Assembly (NCBI GenBank): GCA_958295665.1
Contig: OY282558.1
Coordinates: 332,045,106 to 332,109,105 of the forward strand
Direction of reading: 5' to 3'
From: Tipula vernalis
Lineage: Eukaryota > Arthropoda > Insecta > Diptera > Tipulidae
Length of the DNA stretch: 64,000 nucleotides
The notes under the pieces were generated by a model. It saw nothing but the letters and a program-made list of their open reading frames with translations, searched no databases and was not told where the DNA came from. The position numbers and the translations under genes were made by a program. Shown piece after piece: positions 25,729 through 35,938 of this stretch. How positions within the stretch are numbered: position 1 is the stretch's first letter; every line of letters begins with the position of its first letter.

Positions 25729-26211
25729 TGTTACGTTTTTGCCTTGTCAATCAAGGTTCGTATCACTGGATTGTGAATAATACAAACTCAATTCAATTTA
25801 TCACCAACGAATTTATTTATTTCACAAAATTTATTACAACACAGTTTATCAATAAAAATTCACAAAATCACTTTATATAAATTATTCTTAAATTTTACTG
25901 ATCACTTTTACTTTATTTATCGCACTACAACACTTTTTAATTCCTTTTAATCTTTATACTATCGCTTACCAAATATTACTAATAATCTTACAAGTTTATT
26001 CTATCGCGTTCCAAATACTAATAATCCAGTTCGATCTTGTTCGCCTTTTTATATACACAAACCAAGCTTCTCGAAAGTTCACGACTTTTCCAGTTGGAAT
26101 AGCGTAGAAACATTACATAACAATTTTTATCATGGAAAATTCCATTTAGTACAGTAAACATTGAGCTATTAGTTTTACTTATTCTATTACACACTAGGTG
26201 TCACCGTCACA
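25729..26211 (-). repeat. LTR (3' LTR of the minus-strand Gypsy derivative)
   Basis: 483 bp, the same family as the 496-bp LTRs at 28811 and 31815. It has the same TATA-type stretch (reverse of GTGTATATAAAA) and the same GATACGAACC...GACAAGG end block. Confidence 0.9.
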
Positions 26212-28469
26212 CTACCCCTCACCTAAGCCTGTTCGTCCCGAACAGGACCGAAATTACCTCCTCTGTAGAGGGCCAGCCTCTCTAAATGTACCGCCATTGG
26301 TTTACCTCCCTGCACTTACGACGACGAATCCTTCTTCCACTGTAAAACGCGGTTCCGTTTCAGCCGCTTTTCTCCAAATCTTCCGCCGTTGGCTGGTTTG
26401 TCATAACGATCCCTCATCCAGCCACCGAACACTAGCACTCCTCTTCACGCAACTCGGCCCTTTTTATCCAATATCTGTTTAACCTGGTGTTCATTCGTTT
26501 CCTCAACAATTGTTTCAGATTTCGATGGCAGCTCCTCGCAATGACTGATTGTTACTTGCCTTACTGTCGTATCCGTACCGTTAAATTTAAGTTTCAGCTC
26601 GATGTTATCGCTACTCAATATTCCTCGTCCAAAATCCAACACAAAGCCATTCATCCTCATGAAGTCCGTTCCCAAAATAACCTCGTCCACAATGTCTGCG
26701 ACCAGAACTGCGTGTGGGAAAAGAGTTTCGCCAATCCTTATCCTCACGATCTTTTTCCCTTTAATCATTGCACTCTACCCATTTGCCATTCTTAATTTTA
26801 ACCCATCAACCAGCTGCACTGCTTCTGCGATCAAATCTTTCCGAACAATTGTGTGGGTTGCTCCGGTATCCAGCGTAATAATCCTCCTCCCATCAACACC
26901 GCCCCAAACTGTGACGCTGCTTCCGCCTTGTGCTTCACTCGTAACAGGGATGAATGTTATGGGGCAACCAGACGGTGAAGCCAGCTTCGGTTCCTCCAAA
27001 CTGACTTCTAACCTTTCCACTTTACCGACTGTTGCCATCCGCTCATCCGTTCCCTGCTCTCCTCTTCGTGCTCTTTCCACGGAAGATGGTGATCCATGCC
27101 GCTTTCCTCCTGCTTCCAAACAATCTCGCGAGATGTGGCGAATCCTGTTACATACCCAACATCTTCGCTCGCTGCTTCTAGACCTATGTATGTCCCGACC
27201 GTTCCGTGGCGATCTTATCTTTTTCTGTATAATACTCCGACAGTCCATTGAGATGTGACCCAACTTGTCACATTTCCAACACCTAAGCCTGCCTCTTCCG
27301 CCTTTCGGTACCATTCGCTCCCTGATGCCGTTCTTGTCTGAGTTCATTTGGCGCCTAAATAATGACGGTCTCGTAAAGTTCTGCACAGCCTCGATCGTCA
27401 ACGCAAATGCAACGGTTTCCGCGAAGGTCGCTTTAGGTGACAACATCACCGCCCTGCGTGTTTCTGGATCTCGAATGCCGTCAATGAATGCATCAATTTT
27501 AAGCCTTTCCATATATTCGGCCGATGTTCTGGTAAGTGCTAGATGTACTAATCGCTCGATTGCCGATGAAAATTCCTGTAGCGATTCTCCTCTCTTTTGA
27601 TAGCGGCTTTTCAATTCCATACGAAAGATTTCCCGCTTGTGGTCACTGCCGTACTTCCGATCCAGCGCCTTCATAATTTCGAGATAACTGTTGCGATCTT
27701 TTTCCGGAATTGTTTGTAAGGCCTCCGCAGCTTCATCTTTAAGGGCCACTATTAACGCTGCGACAAGATGTTCATCATTCCAACGGTTTTGATTGGCTGC
27801 CGTTTCAAATTGAAATTTGAAAATGCCGAAAGATGTTGTACCGTCGAATGTTGGTGGCTTTAACTTAACTGATTGAACGGTTTGTACCACTTGTGTTGTT
27901 GTTCCACTTGCCTTGATATCAGTTAGCTCTTTCCCGAGACGTTAAACCTCCGCTTGTAATTTTTCGTCAACCTTTTGAATCTCCGTCTTAAAATTCGTTT
28001 GCAGTTTCTCTATTTCGCCTTGTACATTTGTAGACAATTCCAGAATTTTCTCGTCCATTCTCTTTTGCCCATCTGCAATTTCCTGGATTGGTTGTTCTAT
28101 TTTCTCTATTTGATGTTTCATTTCTTGATTCGACTGATTTTGTTGTTCTATTTGCCGTTCGTTTTGTTGTTTCATTAGACTCATCTGTCCCATTATCTGG
28201 TTCATAGCAACTATTAACTGCGACAAATCGAAACTTCCAGATGGTGGTTGTGTTGTTTCGGCTGACGGTTGTTTATCTTCTGCTTTCTGCTCTACGGTTG
28301 CCGCATCCGTTACTTTCTCTCCAAAATCATGATGTTCCGCGTCCAGCCCTTCTTTCTCCATGGCATCACGTAGTCGCGCTTGTAAAGCTGCTTTACTACC
28401 ATCAGTAGCCAAACCTCGTTTCTCAAGTTCCCTCTTTAATTCTGGAACTTTTAATTCGTTGTGAATCAT
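26212..28469 (-). pseudogene. Gypsy gag-protease with integrase tail, minus copy
   Basis: Starts at 28469 with a SAP-type motif (LKVPELKRELEKRGLATDG), followed by a Gln-rich coiled coil. An in-frame TAA at 27942-27944 breaks gag. The same frame resumes with the capsid-like region, two CCHC knuckles (CWKCDKLGHISMDC and CWVCNRIRHISRDC, the second with Arg for Gly) and the protease motif LDTGATHT. A TAG follows right after RMANG, at the same place as in the plus copy, and the frame goes on to about 26445 with VADIVDEVILGTDF. The remaining stretch to 26212 contains a decayed integrase end with HLERLALYRGG. Relative to the plus copy it has one extra stop and a degraded tail. Confidence 0.85.
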
Positions 28470-28511
28470 TTTCTTTATCTTTTATTCACAATCCCACCGC
28501 TGTCACCAATT

Positions 28512-28750
28512 TGTTACGTTTTTGCCTTGTCAATCAAGGTTCGTATCACTGGATTGTGAATAATACAAACTCAATTCAATTTATCACCAACGAATTTATT
28601 TATTTCACAAAATTTATTACAACACAGTTTATCAATAAAAATTCACAAAATCACTTTATATAAATTATTCTTAAATTTTACTGATCACTTTTACTTTATT
28701 TATCGCACTACAACACTTTTTTAAATTACTTTTTAATTCCTTTTTAGTTT
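28512..28750 (-). repeat. Partial LTR (5' LTR of the minus copy)
   Basis: Begins TGTTACG next to the primer-site side of the minus copy and matches LTR sequence for about 240 bp, then stops abruptly inside the LTR. Confidence 0.85.
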
Positions 28751-28804
28751 TTATTATTCACAATCCAGTGATACGAACCTTGATTGACAAGGATAAACGT
28801 AACA
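28751..28804 (+). repeat. LTR tail fragment, plus orientation
   Basis: About 54 bp matching the last part of the plus-strand LTR (TATTATTCACAATCCAGTGA, then GATACGAACC and AACGTAACA). It lies directly after the minus-strand partial LTR, making a fused inverted LTR junction. Confidence 0.8.
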
Positions 28805-28810
28805 AAATAT

Positions 28811-29306
28811 TGTGACGGTGACACCTAGTGTGTAATAGAATAAGTAAAACTAATAGCTCAATGTTTACTGTACTAAATGGAATTTTCCATGATAAAAATT
28901 GTTACGTAATGTTTCTACGCTATTCCAACTGGAAAAGTCGTGAACTTTCGAGAAGCTTGGTTTGTGTATATAAAAGGGCGAACAAGATCGAATTGGATTA
29001 TTAGTATTTGGAACGCGATAGTGTAAAGTTGTAAGAATAAGTAATATTTGGAAAGCGATAGTATAAAGATTAAAAAGGAATTAAAAAGTGATTTAAAAAG
29101 TGTTTTTGTGCGAAATAAAAAGTAAAAGTGATTAGTAAAATTTGAGAATAATTTATATAAAGTGATTTTGTGAATTTGTATTAATAAACTGTGTTGTAAT
29201 AATTCTTGTGTGAAATAAATAAATTCGTTGGTGATAAATTAAATTGAATTGGTTTTATTCACAATCCAGTGATACGAACCTTATTTGACAAGGCAAAAAC
29301 GTAACA
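28811..29306 (+). repeat. 5' LTR
   Basis: Begins TGTGACGG, ends CGTAACA. Contains a TATA-type promoter stretch GTGTATATAAAAGGG at about 28966-28980. It is followed by ATTGGTGACAGCGGTGGG, which occupies the primer-binding position. The tRNA used is not identified. Confidence 0.92.
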
Positions 29307-29349
29307 AATTGGTGACAGCGGTGGGATTGTGAATAAAAAGATAAAGAAA

Positions 29350-31212
29350 ATGATTCTCAACGAATTAAAAGTTCTAGAATTAAAAAGAGAACTAGAGAAA
29401 CGGGGTTTGGCTACTGATGGTACTAAAGCAGCTTTACAAGCGCGACTACGTGAGGCCACGCAGAACGAAGGGCTGGACGCGGAACATTATGATTTTGGAG
29501 AGAAAGTAACGGATGTAGCAACCATAGAGCAGAAAGCAGAAGATAAACAACCGTTGGTCGAAAAGATACAAGAACATTCTGGAAGTTTCGATTTGTCGCA
29601 GTTAATAGCTGCTATGAACCAAATGACAGGACAGATGTGTCTAATGAAACAACAAAACGAACGACAAATGGTGAAAATTGAGCAGTCAAACCAAGAAATT
29701 AAGAATGAAATGGAACAACAAAATGTGCGACAGTTGGAGACTATAAACCAGTCAAACGAAGAAATAAAACGACAGTTGGAACAACAAAATCAGTCTAACC
29801 TAAAAATGGAACAACAAATAGAGAAAATTGAACAACCAATCCAGGAAATTGCAGATGGGCAAAAGAGAATGGACGAGAAAATTCTCGAATTATCTACTAA
29901 CATACACGGCGAAGTAGAGAAGCTACAAACGGAGATTCAAAAGGTTGACGAAAAATTAGAAACGAAGGTTCAACATGTTGAAGAGAAATTGCAAACGGAG
30001 ATTCAACAAGTTGTGGAAAAATTTCAACGTCTCGAGAAAGATCTAACTGATGTCAAGGCAAGTGGAACAACGACGCAAGTGGTACAGACCGTTCAATCAG
30101 TTAAGTTAAAACCACCAAACTTCGACGGTACATCATCTTTCGGCATTTTCAAATTTCAATTTGAAACGGCAGCCAATCAAAACCGTTGGAATGATGAACA
30201 TCTTGTCGCAGCGTTAATAGTGGCCCTTAAAGGTGAAGCAGCGGAGGCCTTACAAACAATTCCGGAAAAAGATCGCAACAGTTATCTCGAAATTATGAAG
30301 GCGCTGGATAGGAAGTACGGCAGTGACCACAAGCGTGAAATTTATCGAATGGAATTGAAAAGCCGCTACCAAAAGGGAGGAGAATCACTTCAGGAATTTT
30401 CATCGGCAATCAAGCGGCTAGTACATCTAGCACATACCAGTACATCGGCTGATTATATGGAAAGACTAAAAATTGACGCATTCATTGACGGCATTCGAGA
30501 TCCAGAGACACGCAGGGCGGTGATGTTGTCACCTAAATCAACCTTTGCGGAAACCGTTGCGTTTGCGTTAACCATCGAAGCTGTGCAGAACTTCACCAGA
30601 CCATCAGTATTTAGGCGTCAAATGAACTCAGACAAGAACGGCAGCATGGAGCGAATGGTACCGACAGTCGGAAGAGGCAGGCTTAGGTGTTGGAAATGTG
30701 ACAAGTTGGGTCACATCTCAATGGACTGTCGGAAAGTAATACATGGAGAGAGAAGATCGCCTACTTTTATACGAGCAAACACGGAACGGTCGGGACAGAG
30801 GTCTAGAGGCAGCGAGCGAAGATGTTGGGTATGTAACAGGATTGGCCACATCTCGCGAGATTGTTTGGAAGCAGGAGGAAAGCGGCACGGATTACCATCT
30901 TCCGTGGAAAGAGCACGAAGAGGAGAGCGGGAATCGGATGAGCGGATGGCAACAGTCGGTAAAGTGGAAAGGTTAGAAGTCAGTTTGAAGGAACCGAAGC
31001 TGGCTTCGCCGTCTGGTTGCCCCATAACATTCATCCCTGTTACGAGTGAAGCACGAGGCGGAAGCAGCGTCACAGTTTGGGGCGGTGTTGAAGGGAGGAG
31101 GTGTATTATTACGCTGGATACCGGAGCAACCCACACAATTGTTCGGAAAGATTTGATCGCAGGAGCAGTGCAGCTGGTTGATGGGTTAAAATTAAGAATG
31201 GCAAATGGGTAG
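29350..31212 (+). CDS. Gypsy Gag-protease (first part), ends at TAG inside protease
   Basis: 620 residues from ATG at 29350. The start is chosen because it matches the start of the minus copy. An upstream in-frame ATG at 29329 would add seven residues. A SAP-type DNA-binding motif is at residues 3-40 (ELKVLELKRELEKRGLATDG). Residues 75-235 are Gln- and Glu-rich and heptad-like, a likely coiled coil. The capsid-like part (FETAANQNRWNDEHL) follows, then two CCHC knuckles CWKCDKLGHISMDC and CWVCNRIGHISRDC. The aspartic protease begins at LDTGATHTIVRKDL. The frame stops at TAG immediately after RMANG, midway through the protease, and stays open beyond. The product would package RNA and form particles. 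The protease half after the stop would need stop-codon readthrough. Confidence 0.9.
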   Translation: MILNELKVLELKRELEKRGLATDGTKAALQARLREATQNEGLDAEHYDFGEKVTDVATIEQKAEDKQPLVEKIQEHSGSFDLSQLIAAMNQMTGQMCLMKQQNERQMVKIEQSNQEIKNEMEQQNVRQLETINQSNEEIKRQLEQQNQSNLKMEQQIEKIEQPIQEIADGQKRMDEKILELSTNIHGEVEKLQTEIQKVDEKLETKVQHVEEKLQTEIQQVVEKFQRLEKDLTDVKASGTTTQVVQTVQSVKLKPPNFDGTSSFGIFKFQFETAANQNRWNDEHLVAALIVALKGEAAEALQTIPEKDRNSYLEIMKALDRKYGSDHKREIYRMELKSRYQKGGESLQEFSSAIKRLVHLAHTSTSADYMERLKIDAFIDGIRDPETRRAVMLSPKSTFAETVAFALTIEAVQNFTRPSVFRRQMNSDKNGSMERMVPTVGRGRLRCWKCDKLGHISMDCRKVIHGERRSPTFIRANTERSGQRSRGSERRCWVCNRIGHISRDCLEAGGKRHGLPSSVERARRGERESDERMATVGKVERLEVSLKEPKLASPSGCPITFIPVTSEARGGSSVTVWGGVEGRRCIITLDTGATHTIVRKDLIAGAVQLVDGLKLRMANG

Positions 31213-31803
31213 AGTGCAATGATTAAAGGGAAAAAGATCGTGAGCATAAGGATCGGCGAAACTCTTTTCCCACACGAAGTTCTGGTCGCAGACATTGTGG
31301 ACGAGGTTATTTTGGGAACGGACTTCATGAGGATGAATGGCTTTGTGTTGGATTTTGGACGAGGAATATTGAGCAGCAATAACATCGAGCTGAATCTTAA
31401 ATTTAACGGTACGGATGTGACAGTAAGGCGAGTAACAATCAGTCATTGCGAGGAGCTGCCATCGAAATCTAAAACAATTGAGGAAACCAAAGAACACCAG
31501 GTTAAGCAGACATTGGATAAGAAGGGCCGAGTTGTGCGAGGTAGAGTGCGAGTGTCGGGCGACTGGATGAGAACTCGATGTGCCATACGGGCAAATGACC
31601 AGGGATTACACGAGAGGCAATTAGTGTGGCTTCACAACTCGCAACAAAAGAAGGGGGATTTATCGGCGAAAGTGCAGCTTTTATGGACGGCACCCTACAG
31701 GACAAGAAAAGGACAAGGAGGTAGACCAATGGCGGTACATTTAGAGAGGCTGGCCCTCTACCGAGGAGGTAATTTCGGTCCTGTTCGGGACGAACAGGCT
31801 TAG
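31213..31803 (+). CDS. Gypsy protease second half fused to integrase C-terminus
   Basis: Same frame as the preceding gag-protease, directly after its TAG at 31210-31212. The first Met is at 31219. About 95 residues complete the protease (VADIVDEVILGTDF, then GFVLDFGRGIL). After KKGRV the sequence jumps to the C-terminal part of integrase (RQLVWLHNSQQKKG, then WTAPYR and HLERLALYRGG), with the usual 800 or so residues of RT, RNase H and integrase core missing. Stop TAG at 31801, just before the LTR. Could be made as a readthrough extension or not at all. A separate start at 31219 is possible but has no support. Confidence 0.75.
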   Translation, partial: SAMIKGKKIVSIRIGETLFPHEVLVADIVDEVILGTDFMRMNGFVLDFGRGILSSNNIELNLKFNGTDVTVRRVTISHCEELPSKSKTIEETKEHQVKQTLDKKGRVVRGRVRVSGDWMRTRCAIRANDQGLHERQLVWLHNSQQKKGDLSAKVQLLWTAPYRTRKGQGGRPMAVHLERLALYRGGNFGPVRDEQA

Positions 31804-31814
31804 GTGAGGGGTAG
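31804..31814 (+). promoter_or_regulatory. Polypurine tract of the plus-strand Gypsy derivative
   Basis: GTGAGGGGTAG directly before the 3' LTR, in the position where plus-strand DNA priming occurs in LTR elements. The minus copy has the same purine-rich stretch next to its LTR. Confidence 0.6.
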
Positions 31815-32310
31815 TGTGACGGTGACACCTAGTGTGTAATAGAATAAGTAAAACTAATAGCTCAATGTTTACTGTACTAAATGGAATTTTCCATGATAAA
31901 AATTGTTACGTAATGTTTCTACGCTATTCCACCTGGAAAAGTCGTGAACTTTCGAGAAGCTTGGTTTGTGTATATAAAAGGGCGAACAAGATCGAATTGG
32001 ATTATTAGTATTTGGAACGCGATAGTGTAAAGTTGTAAGAATATGTAATATTTGGAAAGCGATAGTATAAAGATTAAAAAGGAATTAAAAAGTGATTTAA
32101 AAAGTGTTTTTGTGCGAAATAAAAAGTAAAAGTGATTAGTAAAATTTGAGAATAATTTATATAAAGTGATTTTGTGAATTTGTATTAATAAACTGTGTTG
32201 TAATAATTCTTGTGTGAAATAAATAAATTCGTTGGTGATAAATTAAATTGAATTGGTTTTATTCACAATCCAGTGATACGAACCTTATTTGACAAGGCAA
32301 AAACGTAACA
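31815..32310 (+). repeat. 3' LTR
   Basis: 496 bp, same length as the 5' LTR. Differences noticed: CCACCTGG against CCAACTGG near 31930, and AATATGTAAT against AATAAGTAAT near 32041. Confidence 0.92.
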
Positions 32311-32316
32311 ATATAT

Positions 32317-32823
32317 TGTGGCGGTGACACCTAGGGTGTGATAGAATAAGTTAAATGAATAGCTCAAAGTTTTACTGTACTAATTGGAATTTTCCATGAT
32401 AAAAGAGTTCTAAATGTTTCTACACTATTAGTACTGGAAAAGTCATGAACGTTCGAGAAGTTTGGTTTGTGTATATAAAAAGGGGAACAAGATCGAATTG
32501 GATTTATTAGTATTTGGAACGCGATAGAGTAAACTTGTAAGATTATTAGTAGCATTTGGAAAGCGACAGTGTGAAGATTAAAAAGGAATTAAAAAGTAAT
32601 TTAAAGAGTGTTGTAGTGTGAAATAAAAATTATAAGTGTACAGTAAAATTTGAGAATAATTTATATTCAGTGATTTTGTGAATTATAATTAATAAATTGT
32701 GTTGTAATAATTTTTGTGCTAAATAAATAAAATAAATAAATTCGTTGGTGATAAATTGAATTGATTTTGTATTATTCACAATCCAGTGATACGAACCTTA
32801 ATTGACAAGGCAAAAACGTAACA
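32317..32823 (+). repeat. Older LTR of the same Gypsy family
   Basis: About 507 bp from TGTGGCGG to CGTAACA, clearly diverged from the 496-bp LTRs (small indels and many substitutions). No internal region follows; a TA tract starts at once. Either a solo LTR or the surviving 3' LTR of an element disrupted by the younger insertion. Confidence 0.85.
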
Positions 32824-33418
<595 letters not shown>

Positions 33419-33430
<12 letters not shown>

Positions 33431-35788
33431 CGGCCCTCCTGCTTCATCAGATGTCCCAGCTGATTGGTCATCGATCTCGTCACTTTCTTCATCCAGCAGC
33501 AAACCATCATAATATGGTTTCATAAACATTGCTCCCGTTGAAGTAGTACGCGGCCCTTCACCATCCCCGATCTTCTCGACATCATACCGATCCCCTCTCT
33601 TACTCTTAGTTACGCGATATGGACCCAGGTATTTCGGAAGAAGTTTTGACCCAGAGTACTGAACACGTTTTATAGCAACAATATCGCCCTTATCATAACG
33701 GGTTGCTGTCTTTCGATTGTGGTTATATGACTTTTGGTTCTCATTCTGTATTTTGGCGATTTGTTGCTTTGCTTGTTGCCTATCATCATCTCGTTCCCGA
33801 CAGAAATTCTGAGCAATCTCTATCTCTATCGCCTCCATCACACGTAGATCCTCGGGGTATCGCATTTTAACCCCCATCATTAATTCAAACGGAGTCGTGT
33901 TGATCGAGCGTTGGTACGTGTTATTTAGATAACGTTGCAGGCGGTCGACGTACTTATACCATTCTCCAGGGTCATCACGTGACAATTTTGCCAAAGCAGG
34001 AATAATTGTGCGATTAAGTCGCTCAACCTGGCCATTCCCCGATGGCATCCCTGTGGTTATGTTGTGCAATTCGATTCTCTCCTTTTCACAATAATCCTTA
34101 AATTCTGCGGACGTGAAACAGGTGCCGCGATCGGCAATTTTATTAGCCGGATTACCAAATACAGTCTTTTGCAAATCAAGCTTCTGTAGAACTTCTTTGG
34201 TTGTTAGCCCTTTCATTGGGTAGAGCCACACAAATTTCGAGAAACTATCAATTATGGACAAAATATATTGGTAGTTTTTCTTTGTCGCAGTTAAATGTCC
34301 TATGTGATCCGCGTGGTATGTGCTCAAGGGTACATCTCCTTTCGGCAGCGGATTGAGTAGACCTTCTTTTTTACCCAGTTTTCTCTCCGCCAAAATGCAT
34401 GTAACACAATTCTTGATACAGGAACTTACTTGCCGGACCAAATTAGGAATGAAAAAATCTCGCTGTACTAGTTCCTCTACCTTTCTAGCTCCAAAATGTC
34501 CTAGCTCGTGGTAGTACCGTACAACCTCTCTTTGCATACCCCTGGGTACAACTAATACCAACGCACCATCAACTATCTTAAACAAAATACCATGATTAGT
34601 TATGAAATCATTATACGTACCATCATTTTCCAGAATGTGGAAAATAGGTTTTAAGTCCTGGTCTTTCTTCTGCGCAGCCTTTACTCTTGTCATCAAATCG
34701 TGCTGAACCAACAACACTATGGGATTTCGGCTTAACGAATCAACATGTCGCATTTTTGTTCCCGGTCGATGTTCTAGCCGAAAATCGAATTCCTGTAGCT
34801 GCAACGCCCAACCAGATATCCGAGCTGTCAACTCTTTTTTTTCCATAGTGGCCTTAAATGCGACGCAATCCGTAACGATCACAAACTTGAGACCAAGAAG
34901 GTAAACTCTAATTTTTTTAAGAGCCCTAACGATTGCCAACACTTCTAGCTGATAACTGCTGTAGCGCTCTTCACAAGGTGATGTTTTCTTGCTAAAATAA
35001 AAAACAGGGTGGAAATTTTGGTCCTCACCCGACTTTTGAAGCAAAATAGCCCCAATTCCTATCTTGCACGCATCTGTATGCAACTCTGTTTCTGCCGTCA
35101 ATGAGAACATACGAAGAACAGGCTGACTTGCAAGTGCTTTGCACAAATTTTTGAAAGCTATTGTCTGCTCGACACCAAAACTGAAAGATACATCTTTTCG
35201 TAGTAAATGCGTTAACGGGCGGGCGATCATTGCATAGTTTTCAACAAATTTCCGGAAATATCCGGTCAGACCAAGAAAACTTTGAATGGATTTTACTGAT
35301 CGAGGTTCCGGAAACTTCTCAATTGCAGTCAGCTTTCTCCTTGACGGCTTGACACATTCCTTGGAAACCTCGTACCCCAAATATTCAATTTCTTTTGCCA
35401 TGAATTGGCATTTAGACCATCTTATCTGTAGTCCGTTATCTGCCGCTAATTTCAAAGTATCCGCCAATCGTTGAAGTGCTTCCTTGTCACCTTTTGCCGG
35501 AATTACAATGTCATCCATGTATACACATACTAATTTAGCTCTACATAATTCCTTAAAAATATTGTTAATATATCGCTGGAAAACGGATGGGGAATTACAC
35601 AGACCAAATGGAACTCGACAAAACTCAAATTGTCCGAACGGTGTCACGAATGCAGTTAGAGGAATAGACTCTTCAGCAACTGGAACATGAAAGAATCCAT
35701 TTTTTAAGTCCAAAATCGTAAACACATCTGCCCCCTGTAGTTGATCAACCTGTTCCTCGATGAGTGGTAATGGGTACCGATCTTTCAC
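33419..35788 (-). pseudogene. Gypsy Pol: reverse transcriptase, RNase H, integrase
   Basis: 789 residues open. RT follows the block beginning DRYPLPLIEEQ. FCRVPFGLCNSPSVFQ leads to the catalytic YMDD at residues 90-93. RNase H starts at ELHTDACKIGIGA. Integrase has the HHCC finger (HELGHFGARK and CIKNCVTC) and the catalytic triad in ADHIGH, KIADRGTCF and GNGQVERLNR. A C-terminal GPYR region follows. The last residues overlap the LTR by a few bases. The frame begins downstream of its natural fusion point: the RT N-terminus lies in another frame at 35785-35997 (CVDYRRLN). A 1-nt lesion near 35792 and a 13-bp duplication near 35950 separate it from gag-protease. Apart from these the domain order is complete. 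Confidence 0.92.
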
Positions 35789-35938
35789 GATGAGTTGAGG
35801 CGTCTATAATCCACACAAAGGCGCTTGGTACCATCCTTTTTATTTGACAACACAATTGGGCTGGCAAACGGTGATGAACTTGGTCGGACAATCCCTTCTG
35901 AAAGCCACTCGTCGATCTGCTTTCGCACAATATCTGAT

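Larger units (their letters stand above)
25729..28750 (-). mobile_element. Gypsy gag-protease derivative, minus strand, internally deleted
   Basis: The 3' LTR is 25729-26211 (plus-strand view starts TGTTACG, ends CCGTCACA). The internal region 26212-28511 encodes gag, zinc knuckles, protease and the extreme C-terminus of integrase only. The 5' LTR begins at 28512 and is cut at about 28750, where it fuses to an oppositely oriented LTR tail. RT, RNase H and most of integrase are absent. The structure matches the plus-strand copy at 28811-32310, so both descend from one deleted parent. Confidence 0.85.
28811..32310 (+). mobile_element. Gypsy gag-protease derivative, plus strand, recently inserted
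   Basis: LTRs of 496 bp at 28811-29306 and 31815-32310 differ at about two positions by eye. ATAT flanks both sides (28807-28810, 32311-32314). The internal 2.5 kb encode gag, protease and the integrase C-terminus. RT, RNase H and the integrase core are missing, so replication must depend on another element. LTR similarity points to a recent insertion. It sits next to an older LTR of the same family at 32317-32823. Confidence 0.92.

Noticed and set aside
30711..31385. 224-residue antisense frame over gag-protease
   Set aside because: Shadow of the real gag-protease frame. The mirror case is at 26602-27258.
33431..35788. Search for an envelope gene that would make the second Gypsy element an errantivirus
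   Set aside because: Pol runs to the 3' LTR with only a few bases of overlap, so no room for an envelope frame.
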